In this document: positions 14,952-21,476 of the stretch, one piece after another | Position numbering within the stretch: the first letter of the stretch is position 1 | Layout: each line of letters begins with the position of its first letter | IMG/VR virus record: IMGVR_UViG_3300050139_000187 | Location: 1-29,063 of that record | Reading direction: 5' to 3' (one strand) | Length of the DNA: 29,063 nt | Origin: a virus | Made by a program: the position numbers and the translations under genes | Notes under the pieces: generated by a model | Databases searched by the model: none | What the model saw: the letters and a program-made list of their open reading frames with translations, nothing else | What the model was told of the DNA's origin: nothing

Positions 14952-15218
14952 ATGTCCCGCCAGCCGCAACTCGGACGTTTGGGCGCTTGTGGCTTGATCG
15001 TGCCTTCGCACGAAATTCAAAACTTTTTGGCGATTGGCTGGCGCCTGGGCGATGAGCCCGGATGCGGGACCGCTCGCATGTTTCCAGTTGCCGGTTGCGT
15101 TCACCGCGTTTCGATTAATAAAAAATTGGCCGCTCGTCGAGTTGCATCGATGGCGGCCAAAAGAAATGTTGACAATGAGCTATATAGAACGCCCATGCGC
15201 GGAACGCAAGCACGCTAA
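14952..15218 (+). CDS. Possible small hypothetical protein
   Basis: The frame begins three bases after the AlpA stop. Its first half, LIVPSHEIQNFLAIGWRLGD, continues EPGCGTARMFPVAGC, close to a small-protein pattern seen in phages ('VP...V..fl..GW.L.d'). The second half is basic and overlaps the next gene by 44 bases. It could be genuine with an evolved tail, or a chance frame; confidence is low. Confidence 0.4.
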   Translation: MSRQPQLGRLGACGLIVPSHEIQNFLAIGWRLGDEPGCGTARMFPVAGCVHRVSINKKLAARRVASMAAKRNVDNELYRTPMRGTQAR

Positions 15219-16389
15219 AATCGGACCGGCGAACCTCACACAGAATTTCGGCGGATGGCCCGAGCGGATCGCCGCCAAGTGGCGCGCGAGCGTCGAATCC
15301 GTCATCGCTGCCGGCAATCTAATCATTGAAGCGAAGGTCGCACTCGCTCACGGCGAATTCGAGTCGATGATCGATGGTGCTCTGCCTTTCGGCGCCAGCA
15401 CCGCTCGCCGGCTTATGGCGATAGCGCAGGATCCCCGAATTTCAAATCGTGCACATGTGCACGTTTTGCCCGCTGCATGGGGAACGCTGTACGAACTAAC
15501 GAAACTTGACGACGACCAATTCAGCGCCAGGATCGCCGACGGCACCATTCGCCCCGATCTTGAGCGCGCCGAAGTGACGGCACTTCGCAAGGCGGCGGCG
15601 CGGGCGCCGTCGCAAGTGGCATATGCCGAGCGTGTGGCCATTGGCTGCACGCTAGCCGATCTCAATGCACTTGCCGATAGCGGCGCTCGCTTCGCTGCAA
15701 TCTTGGCGGACCCGAACTGGAAATATGAAACTTGGAGCGCAAAGGGAAAAGATCGGTCGCCCGATCGGCATTACGAGACGGACCCTCTTGCGGAAATCAA
15801 GGCGCTTCCGATCAAGCGCCTCGCCGCAGTCGATTCCGTACTGCACCTGTGGTGCATGGACTGGCTCTTACCGGCGGCTCTCGAGCTTATCGAGGAATGG
15901 GGCTTTCGGTTTATCAAGGTCGGATTCGTATGGGTGAAACAGAATCCGAGCGGCGACGGGCTCTTTATGGGGCTCGGAAAATGGACGCGAGCAGGGACCG
16001 AACTATGTCTGTTCGCGACGCGGGGAGACCCCTCTCGATTGAATGGGGACGTGCGCCAGGTCATTGAAGAGCCAATCCGCGAGCATTCGCGCAAGCCCAA
16101 CGATATTCACGCCAGAATCGAAAGACTGAGCGCGGGCCCGTACCTCGAATTGTATGCGCGCCGGCCGCGCGAGGGGTGGACGGTTTGGGGTGACGAAATC
16201 CCGCGCGCCTCTTTCACCTTCGTCGTCGACGATAACGATGTAGATCCGATCGAAGCACCGCGGACCGACGATGGTCTCAATATTCCGAATTTCCTTAGGC
16301 GTGGACACCCTGAATGCGTGATTGGCGTGCGCGGCCTGGGTATCGGGGGAGTTTCCCGTGAAACAGGCCGAACGGAACTGCGGCGATGA
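15175..16389 (+). CDS. DUF3102-MT-A70 adenine methyltransferase-like protein
   Basis: The 404-residue product has an N-terminal DUF3102-like domain (AAGNLIIEAKVALAHGEFES, ASTARRLMAIAQ) and a C-terminal MT-A70 domain. The latter includes ILADPNWKYETWSAKGKDRS, VDSVLHLWCMDWLL, FIKVGFVWVKQNPSGDG, LFMGLGKWTRAGTELCLFAT and PYLELYARRPREGW. MT-A70 enzymes make N6-methyladenine. The catalytic motif is DPNW at residues 179-182 rather than the usual DPPW, so activity is uncertain. ATG 15175 is chosen; ATG 15166 is an alternative. It probably modifies the element's or a helper's DNA. The next gene overlaps its stop (ATGA). Confidence 0.85.
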   Translation: MSYIERPCAERKHAKIGPANLTQNFGGWPERIAAKWRASVESVIAAGNLIIEAKVALAHGEFESMIDGALPFGASTARRLMAIAQDPRISNRAHVHVLPAAWGTLYELTKLDDDQFSARIADGTIRPDLERAEVTALRKAAARAPSQVAYAERVAIGCTLADLNALADSGARFAAILADPNWKYETWSAKGKDRSPDRHYETDPLAEIKALPIKRLAAVDSVLHLWCMDWLLPAALELIEEWGFRFIKVGFVWVKQNPSGDGLFMGLGKWTRAGTELCLFATRGDPSRLNGDVRQVIEEPIREHSRKPNDIHARIERLSAGPYLELYARRPREGWTVWGDEIPRASFTFVVDDNDVDPIEAPRTDDGLNIPNFLRRGHPECVIGVRGLGIGGVSRETGRTELRR

Positions 16390-16778
16390 TGCGAGTGCCG
16401 CACACACCTGAAGCGCGGGCGCTTATCAGTGAGCGATTAAAGGCTTATTGGGCCGACCCCGAAAAGCGAGCGAAGCAAAGTGAGCACACGCGGGACCGGA
16501 TGAACCGTCCGGAGGTGCGCCGGCGAATAGCCGATGGAACACGCGCCGCGTTGGCGGACCCTGCTACGCGACAAAGACAATTCGACGGGCTCACACGAGT
16601 CTGGGCTGATCCGGCCAAGCGAGAGCAACAAGCGACATTGACCCGCGAGCGCATGGCACAATGGCGCGCCGGTCGCCTTGAAGCGGCGGCTGTGGTTTTG
16701 CGGCAATTGCCTCGGGCAGAGCGCGCTGCGGCTATGGCAAAGCTCGCCAGCGCGGCCCACGGGGCATCAACGCGATGA
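16386..16778 (+). CDS. Repeat-rich basic DNA-binding-like protein (NUMOD3-like repeats)
   Basis: The 130-residue product contains repeated units around 'R/K...YWADPEKRAKQ', 'ALADPATRQRQ' and 'VWADPAKREQQ', each after a short helix (ISERLKAY, IADGTRA, FDGLTR). This resembles the small NUMOD3-type helices found as DNA-binding modules near homing nucleases, but there is no nuclease domain. It is strongly basic. It overlaps both neighbours through ATGA, lying between the methyltransferase and a micro-gene. It is likely a nucleic-acid-binding accessory of the replication cluster. Confidence 0.65.
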   Translation: MMRVPHTPEARALISERLKAYWADPEKRAKQSEHTRDRMNRPEVRRRIADGTRAALADPATRQRQFDGLTRVWADPAKREQQATLTRERMAQWRAGRLEAAAVVLRQLPRAERAAAMAKLASAAHGASTR

Positions 16779-16876
16779 GCAAGCCCGTGACGCGAAACCT
16801 ATCAGTCTATGACGGCAGGCGGTTGCTCGGCCGCATTGAAATCACGCCGCGATCGAAACGCGCGCCGTATGGCTAA
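16775..16876 (+). CDS. Micro-protein, 33 aa
   Basis: The ATG at 16775 overlaps the preceding stop as ATGA, and the stop at 16874 overlaps the next start (ATGGCTAA). The product includes LSVYDGRRLLGRIEITPRSK. The 'YDG-R-x-LG-x-I/F' core recurs in small phage and island proteins. The double overlap with neighbours argues for real translation. The function is unknown. Confidence 0.5.
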   Translation: MSKPVTRNLSVYDGRRLLGRIEITPRSKRAPYG

Positions 16877-17588
16877 AAGCGCACCCACAATCACGCCGAT
16901 ATACCGCGTTGCTTGGGCCGACATGGTGGCAAACGATTCGCGCGTTTCAGCGATCGCGGTGCGCATCGCGATTATCGTCGGTGCCCATTTCAATAACGTC
17001 ACTGCGGAAACCTACGTTGGTCAAACAACGGTTGCCGCCAAGGCTGGCGTCTCGGCGCGGACGGCATGGGAGGCTTTAAGGTGCCTTGTCGAGTGCGGAC
17101 ACTTAACCGTTCGACGCGGTGGCCGACGCTCGAACATCTACGGAATGCCACTCCAAAATATCGCAGCCTATTGCGAAACATACTTTAAGAAATCTCGCAG
17201 CCCATTGCGGAATATGCCGCTGGAAATCTCGCAATCTAGCGCACTAAATTTCGCAACTGGTTGCGAACAGACTCTACTTACTAACTCAATAGATTCAGAA
17301 ACCGCTGAAATGGCAACGCCACAAGGGCGAACCTGGCGCGCCGTCTTGACATCGCTCACCGATGAATATGGTAGGGAAAAAGCGGCGGCGTGGTTTTACA
17401 AACTCACCTTCGTCGGCGTTCATGACTGTGTCTGCATCCTGCGCGCGCCAAGCGGTTTCATCAAAAGTTGGATCGATACGAACTATGCAGAGCCAATCCT
17501 GCAAGCGTGGCGAGCGCAAGATAGCGGCATAGTCAGAATCGAGATCGAGACGCCACGCGCGAAGCGCGCGAGCGGAGGCGCCGCATGA
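16869..17588 (+). CDS. Replication initiator-like protein: winged HTH plus DnaA N-terminal-like domain
   Basis: The 239-residue product has an N-terminal winged-helix part (SRVSAIAVRIAIIVGAHFN, TTVAAKAGVSARTAWEALRC, then GHLTVRRGGRRSNIY as the wing). A linker of about 60 residues follows. The C-terminal domain resembles DnaA domain I/N: RTWRAVLTSLTDEYG, AAAWFYKLTFV, CILRAPSGFIKSWIDTNYAE and PILQAWRA. This is the plan of lambda O-like initiators, in which the N-terminus binds iterons and the C-terminus recruits helicase. Four iteron-like repeats lie in the linker-coding DNA. ATG 16869 is used; 16809 is an alternative. Confidence 0.75.
   Translation: MAKSAPTITPIYRVAWADMVANDSRVSAIAVRIAIIVGAHFNNVTAETYVGQTTVAAKAGVSARTAWEALRCLVECGHLTVRRGGRRSNIYGMPLQNIAAYCETYFKKSRSPLRNMPLEISQSSALNFATGCEQTLLTNSIDSETAEMATPQGRTWRAVLTSLTDEYGREKAAAWFYKLTFVGVHDCVCILRAPSGFIKSWIDTNYAEPILQAWRAQDSGIVRIEIETPRAKRASGGAA
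17157..17300. other. Candidate replication origin: four intragenic iterons plus AT-rich stretch
   Basis: The repeat unit is TCGCA-N6-TGCGA, usually preceded by AAAT or AAAA. Copies begin at 17161 (TCGCAGCCTATTGCGA), 17195 (TCGCAGCCCATTGCGG), 17229 (degenerate right arm) and 17251 (TCGCAACTGGTTGCGA). Spacing is 34, 34 and 22 bases. The copies fall in different codon phases, so the DNA rather than the protein is repeated. An AT-richer run, ACTCTACTTACTAACTCAAT, follows at 17271-17290. Confidence 0.65.
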
Positions 17589-17782
17589 CGCGCCACACGC
17601 ACCGCCATCTTGATCATCGCCATCTCGCATTCGCCCGTGCAATCGCGGAAGGCAAGAGTGGTGGGGATGCAAGAAGAGGCCATGACGTTTGCCGATTGGA
17701 ATTGATGGATGGAGTAGGGGGTGGGGGAGTCGAAAACTCTATAGGTTTGCGACCTAAAAACCGGCTGGTGGGCACGCGCTGA
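17585..17782 (+). CDS. Small His-rich ORF, 65 aa
   Basis: The ATG overlaps the initiator stop (ATGA). The first 25 residues, starting THRHLDHRHLAFARAIAEGK, look like a genuine short start. The rest (GVGGGGVENSIGLRPKNR) is encoded by the G-rich repeat and is likely not under protein-level selection. It could be the remnant of a small-terminase or HNH gene front. Confidence is modest. Confidence 0.4.
   Translation: MTRHTHRHLDHRHLAFARAIAEGKSGGDARRGHDVCRLELMDGVGGGGVENSIGLRPKNRLVGTR
17714..17765 (+). repeat. G-rich GTCGAAAAC motif, copy A (cos-like)
   Basis: GTAGGGGGTGGGGGAGTCGA, then AAACTCTATAGGTTTGCGAC, then CTAAAAACCGGC. It matches copy B at 18098-18146 over about 45 bases with small gaps. 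A G-run followed by TCGAAAAC resembles packaging-site-like sequences seen upstream of terminase or HNH genes in HK97-like phages (recollection, not a search). Confidence 0.5.
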
Positions 17783-17892
17783 TTTCCGCACATTCCAGAA
17801 TATTTTTTTTCTCTAACAACGCAAGAACAACGCAAGAAGCGCCTGCGCGGCAATGGTTTCTGATGGTTTCTTAGAAATATGGAGATCGCGAA

Positions 17893-18126
17893 ATGAGGCA
17901 AAAACGCAAATTAAAATACGTCGATTGTCTGATGCCGCTCGGCGCTGGCGACGACACGCTGCTGCCACTCGGCGGCGACTTAGGACTGCTGCCGCTCGGC
18001 GCTAGCGATGATCTGCTGCTGCCGCTCGGCGAGGGAGATGACCTGCTGCGGCCGATCGGCGAGATGAGCGACGAACTGCGGCCGATGCGTCCGCCCGGTA
18101 GGGGTGGGGGGTCGAAAACTTCATAG
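17893..18126 (+). CDS. Decapeptide-repeat protein (LGxxDDLLLP), 77 aa
   Basis: After a basic start (RQKRKLKYVDC), residues 16-64 consist of five near-identical units: LGAGDDTLLP, LGGDLGLLP, LGASDDLLLP, LGEGDDLLRP and IGEMSDELRP. The C-terminus RPPGRGGGSKTS is encoded by the G-rich repeat copy B. GGAG at 17881-17884 lies 8 bases before the ATG. The alternating Leu/Pro and Asp pairs could form a short solenoid or an acidic calcium-like array. The function is unknown; I recall related repeat proteins in bradyrhizobial phage islands. Confidence 0.6.
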   Translation: MRQKRKLKYVDCLMPLGAGDDTLLPLGGDLGLLPLGASDDLLLPLGEGDDLLRPIGEMSDELRPMRPPGRGGGSKTS

Positions 18127-18146
18127 GTTCGACAACCATAACCGGG
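18098..18146 (+). repeat. G-rich GTCGAAAAC motif, copy B (cos-like)
   Basis: GTAGGGGTGGGGGGTCGAAA, then ACTTCATAGGTTCGACAACC, then ATAACCGGGC. It is the second copy of the motif at 17714. It overlaps the 3' end of the decapeptide-repeat gene. Confidence 0.5.
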
Positions 18147-18193
18147 CCTACCCTTTTGACGAAAAAAAGCAAAATTGTATTGAGAAAACCCAC

Positions 18194-18397
18194 ATGACAC
18201 CGAACCGCCGTAATCCATCAAAAACGGAGAAAATCCTTCTATCGAAATACCGCCAGGGCAAAGCGGCGCGTGCGATCGCAGTGCGCTCGTGCGCGCTCAA
18301 TGTCGTGGTCGTGGTGAAAAGACGGAAGCGCCCCAACACCAACGCCGCGCAAGGCGACCTGTTTGCGGAGCGGCGTGGGGCATTTCGAAATTGTTGA
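18194..18397 (+). CDS. Small HTH-like basic protein, 67 aa
   Basis: The product starts TPNRRNPSKTEKILLSKYRQ and continues GKAARAIAVRSCALNVVVVV. This gives a helix ending in 'YRQGKAARAIA', typical of small HTH proteins whose second helix follows the 'G-K-x-A-x-x-I-A' turn. A basic tail (KRRKRPN) and Asp/Leu end (QGDLFAERR) follow. It probably binds DNA. It starts 47 bases after the G-rich repeat and may belong to the same regulatory or packaging segment. Confidence 0.5.
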   Translation: MTPNRRNPSKTEKILLSKYRQGKAARAIAVRSCALNVVVVVKRRKRPNTNAAQGDLFAERRGAFRNC

Positions 18398-18434
18398 GTG
18401 ACGTGTCGCGGATCACGGTCGCCAATCGGGTACG

Positions 18435-19031
18435 ATGATGAATTTGATTTCTGCCCGCCTTCGCCGTCTTGCTGATCACGCTCGCGCCTGCGGTGATGAT
18501 GATTTTGCCGAGGGATTCGAATTGTACTTGGCGAAAGCACCGGCAGGGTTATCGCTCGATAGAGCACTTGGGCTGACGGTCGAAAGGGGGGGCGAGCGAT
18601 GGTGGTCGGTCGAGCACCGGCAGCGCCGCGATGAAGCAATTCGCGAATTCTTTGTGCGCTACTGCCCTGGTGCAACGGATGCGCGTCGCCGGGCGACCCT
18701 ACAGCATGAACTACGACGCTACGAACGTAAGTATTGGAAGATCGACAAAAGGTTGATGCCATCGACAGGCACGCCTCGCGCGTTATTGGCCTTGGCTTTT
18801 CATGAGCACGAATCGCTCGATGCGCACAGACCGTTTCCGACGAGCGATAATCAGATGCCCCGAATTCTGGCAAATCATTGTGCGGCCGATAGAAAATCTC
18901 TCCATGAAATATCGACCGTTGATGGTGAGGGCCGTTCCAGGCCAAATGATTCGACCAAGGGAGAGACGCACCATGCTGGCATCGAAATTTCGATCACTTC
19001 TCAACGGCGGCGCGGCAGAGGTCGGAGCTGA
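18435..19031 (+). CDS. Hypothetical protein, 198 aa
   Basis: The front two thirds look real: LISARLRRLADHARACGDDD, FAEGFELYLAKAPAGLSLDR, ERWWSVEHRQRRDEAIREFF, then ATLQHELRRYERKYWKIDKR and STGTPRALLALAF. The 'GTPRxLL' end suits a family seen in Bradyrhizobium islands, function unknown. The last 65 residues are low in structure and overlap the next gene by 59 bases. The tail may be new sequence produced by an old frame change, since another frame is open there from 18802. Confidence 0.55.
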   Translation: MMNLISARLRRLADHARACGDDDFAEGFELYLAKAPAGLSLDRALGLTVERGGERWWSVEHRQRRDEAIREFFVRYCPGATDARRRATLQHELRRYERKYWKIDKRLMPSTGTPRALLALAFHEHESLDAHRPFPTSDNQMPRILANHCAADRKSLHEISTVDGEGRSRPNDSTKGETHHAGIEISITSQRRRGRGRS

Positions 19032-19581
19032 TGGTTTGCGTGCGGAGATCACCGCGCTCGAGACCGAGCGAGCAAAACACGTGGCCGAGCTTGACAATCT
19101 TCCTGCACGTCGCGCGGATCTACTTCTCAGCGACGACCACAAGAATGCCGTCGATAAATTGGAAGCGCGCGAGTCCGATCTTTATCGATTCATCGAGCGG
19201 ATTGATCTTCAGGCCTCGGCGTTGCGCGACAGGCTTCCTCAGCAGCAAGACGTCAAATTTCGAGACCTCGTTGAGCATCATCGAGCGGCACTTGCCGTAG
19301 CGACGGCCGCTTTCGACGAGGCGATGATCGCAGCGGTCGCTGCTAATGAGGCTATGGCAGCTGCGCGGCAAGCTGGTGTTGACGAGCTTGGCTTTGACTC
19401 AGCGAATATCTTTCTCCCGCTAATTCATTTCGTCGGGCTGATAGACCATCAATGTTTGGCGGCATGGCGCAGCCGTCAGAAAGAGCGGCACGAAAGAGCT
19501 GCGCAGCGGCCGGCTGTTCCTTTCGTGCCGGTGGTACATCGGAGCCAGTTCATTTGGACAAACTATGGTGCCATCCGATGA
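18973..19581 (+). CDS. Coiled-coil phage protein upstream of the prohead protease
   Basis: The 202-residue product is dominated by a long coiled coil (LRAEITALETERAKHVAELD, AVDKLEARESDLYRFIERID, LQASALRDRLPQQQD). An Ala-rich helix (ALAVATAAFDEAMIAAVAAN) and a basic C-terminus follow. GGGAG about 8 bases before ATG 18973 decides this start over 18802. It overlaps the protease gene as ATGA, so it is expressed with it. Coiled-coil proteins in this place may be head-morphogenesis or scaffold-like factors. This is inference. Confidence 0.65.
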   Translation: MLASKFRSLLNGGAAEVGADGLRAEITALETERAKHVAELDNLPARRADLLLSDDHKNAVDKLEARESDLYRFIERIDLQASALRDRLPQQQDVKFRDLVEHHRAALAVATAAFDEAMIAAVAANEAMAAARQAGVDELGFDSANIFLPLIHFVGLIDHQCLAAWRSRQKERHERAAQRPAVPFVPVVHRSQFIWTNYGAIR

Positions 19582-20321
19582 ACCTCGATCGCGAGACATT
19601 GGTCGACCTCAATCATCAGATCGCCGGTTTTTCGCTGCCGGGGGTCAGGTCGAATTCACGCAGCGTTGCCATCAAGGAAGCGGCGACCGCGGTGGCTGAT
19701 CTCTCGCGTTACTTTGCCGCCGACCGCCGGCACAAAGCCATAGCCAATCTTGCGCGGGATCTTTCCTCCTTTTCGCTTGCGCCGATATCCGCCCCGCTGT
19801 TCGAAATTAAGAGGTCGCCGAATGGAACGGAAATTTCCGGTTATGCTTCTGTGTTCGGAAACATCGACAGTGACGGCGAGATCGTTGACCGCGGCGCATT
19901 CTCCGCGAGCTTAGCCGCGCATCGGAAGGCCTACACTCAGCCGTTGATGCTATGGCAGCACGATCCGCACCAGGTGATTGGAAAATGGGACCACTTCGAA
20001 GAAGACAGCACCGGACTCCTCGCGACGGGTCGCTTGCTGCCTGCTGTTCAACGTGCTGCGGAAGCTATTGCCTTGATCGGCGAAGGCGCAATTTATGGAT
20101 TATCGATCGGTTTTAATACCGTTCGAGATCGAGTGATCAATAAAATCCGACACCTAGAAATTTTAAATTTGAGGGAAGTGAGCTTGGTCTCCTTTGCTTC
20201 AAATTCAGACGCCCGCATTCACCTCACCGGAAAGGAATATGGCCAGCACCGGAGCGCGAAGAAAACTCTGGTCGATCTTCAGCGAGCGCTGTCAGATTTC
20301 TCGTTGGCGAGGTTGCGATGA
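19578..20321 (+). CDS. HK97-family prohead protease
   Basis: The 247-residue product has an N-terminal extension of about 75 residues. The protease domain follows: FEIKRSPNGTEISGYASVFG, LMLWQHDPHQVIGKW with H128, IYGLSIGFNTV with S176, and LNLREVSLVSFASNSDARI with E200. These form the His-Ser-Glu catalytic set of the family. The enzyme trims scaffold and capsid protein during head maturation. It is strange that no capsid gene follows; a 78-residue gene and a cold-shock gene do. The extension resembles a repeat of its own C-terminus ('DLxxxLSxFSLA'), possibly a scaffold-like or tethering segment. Confidence 0.88.
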   Translation: MNLDRETLVDLNHQIAGFSLPGVRSNSRSVAIKEAATAVADLSRYFAADRRHKAIANLARDLSSFSLAPISAPLFEIKRSPNGTEISGYASVFGNIDSDGEIVDRGAFSASLAAHRKAYTQPLMLWQHDPHQVIGKWDHFEEDSTGLLATGRLLPAVQRAAEAIALIGEGAIYGLSIGFNTVRDRVINKIRHLEILNLREVSLVSFASNSDARIHLTGKEYGQHRSAKKTLVDLQRALSDFSLARLR

Positions 20322-20554
20322 TTACCGATACGCAGTCACCGCTCGCAGAGCTAGAAAAGTTGTTGATGGACGTTATGGGGAATGTCGCATGGCTCACGCT
20401 GCGTATTCGGCATCTCGTTGAGGTCGAAAATTTCGCCCATCCGGTGGTCGAGGACATTGAGGCGCACCTCCTTACCGCCGGCCGAGTTGCGTGTGCCATC
20501 GACGCTCGCCTATTCGACAACGCGCGGGGATGTATCAGCGGCAGGCTGCATTGA
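20318..20554 (+). CDS. Small hypothetical protein, 78 aa
   Basis: It overlaps the protease stop as ATGA. The product has a helical character (LAELEKLLMDVMGNVAWLTL, RIRHLVEVENFAHPVVEDIE, AHLLTAGRVACAIDARL). It may be a helical-bundle partner of the head-assembly gene pair. No family is recognised. Confidence 0.55.
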   Translation: MITDTQSPLAELEKLLMDVMGNVAWLTLRIRHLVEVENFAHPVVEDIEAHLLTAGRVACAIDARLFDNARGCISGRLH

Positions 20555-20578
20555 TCTTAAAATTTGGGATGATCGAAA

Positions 20579-20857
20579 ATGACCACAGGTAAAATAATCA
20601 CTTGGAATTCTGATCGGGGTTTTGGTTTTATCGAGCGCGCCGATGGTGGCGCGGATGTTTTTGTACATTGCCGCGACTTGGCGGATCGGTCGGCCGATCA
20701 TTTGTCTTTCGGAACGCGGGGTAGCTTCGATATTGCACCACCCGACCGCAGCGGCAAGCCACGCGCGATCAACGTCGCAACATTAACCGGCAACGCGGCC
20801 ACGCCGCGCCCGTCTCCGCTTCGCGCGGCGGCACAAGCACATTTCCGGAGCGACTAA
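20579..20857 (+). CDS. Cold-shock-domain protein
   Basis: The 92-residue product is a CSD with the RNP1-like GFGFIE (in KIITWNSDRGFGFIERADGG) and RNP2-like DVFVHCRDL, and a Pro/Arg/Ala-rich tail. CSD proteins bind single-stranded nucleic acids and unwind RNA. Phage-linked copies occur next to structural genes in bradyrhizobial islands. It lies 24 bases after the previous gene. The RNP1 aromatic residues are intact, so binding is expected. Confidence 0.85.
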   Translation: MTTGKIITWNSDRGFGFIERADGGADVFVHCRDLADRSADHLSFGTRGSFDIAPPDRSGKPRAINVATLTGNAATPRPSPLRAAAQAHFRSD

Positions 20858-20970
20858 TGCCCAGTCTTAGTGCGTGAAGGTTGATCGTGAAGTGTGGCCC
20901 CGCGGTGGTCCTTGCCTCCGCGGAGAAAACCCAAAAGCGAAATGATCGGAAAGTGGAAAGGGAAAACAAC

Positions 20971-21420
20971 ATGAGGCTTCACCGCTCCGCAATTGCTGCA
21001 GTAACCGCGGCTTTGGTTTTCGCCGGCGCCAGCTCAGCAGCGATTGCCGCACCTGCGGATCACGCGCCGCGTGCCGCTGCCTGGCAATATCCTGGTCTGA
21101 CACAACAGCAAGTCGATGCGCTCACGGTCGAGCTCAAAAAGCTCGGGCCGCATGACGTACAAATCTATTGTCGATTTGAAGCCGTGTGCGGCGCGCTTGC
21201 GCAGGATTTTACCGATGCTTTCGAGGCGGCGGGATGGCATAGCAGAATCGATCGGCCGGTCGATGACCGCAATGTAGGAATCAACGTAGGGCCGAATAAT
21301 CAAGACGGTCGCGCGCTCGCCGCGGCGATCGAAGCCGGTGTCGGCGGCCGGTTCAAGGCCGGCCTAATAAAGGCATCGATCAATCCCGGCCGTCTCACAC
21401 TCATCCTAAGCGCATTCTAA
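20971..21420 (+). CDS. Exported protein, 149 aa
   Basis: A Sec signal (RLHRSAIAAVTAALVFAGAS, then AAIAAPA) is followed by a mature domain with LTQQQVDALTVELKKLGPHD, VQIYCRFEAVCGALAQDFTD, AFEAAGWHSRIDRP and GINVGPNNQDGRALAAAIEA. The pattern 'strand-helix with AxxAFxxAGW' looks like a small alpha/beta fold with one disulfide (YCRFEAVC). GGAAAGGGAAA before the ATG at 20971 supports the start. The role is unknown; it may be an envelope or receptor-associated product delivered with the phage genes. Confidence 0.65.
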   Translation: MRLHRSAIAAVTAALVFAGASSAAIAAPADHAPRAAAWQYPGLTQQQVDALTVELKKLGPHDVQIYCRFEAVCGALAQDFTDAFEAAGWHSRIDRPVDDRNVGINVGPNNQDGRALAAAIEAGVGGRFKAGLIKASINPGRLTLILSAF

Positions 21421-21476
21421 TCGCGAAACACTTGCCCGCCGTGATGGCGCGCGTTCCCTCAGATGGACCTTTTATT

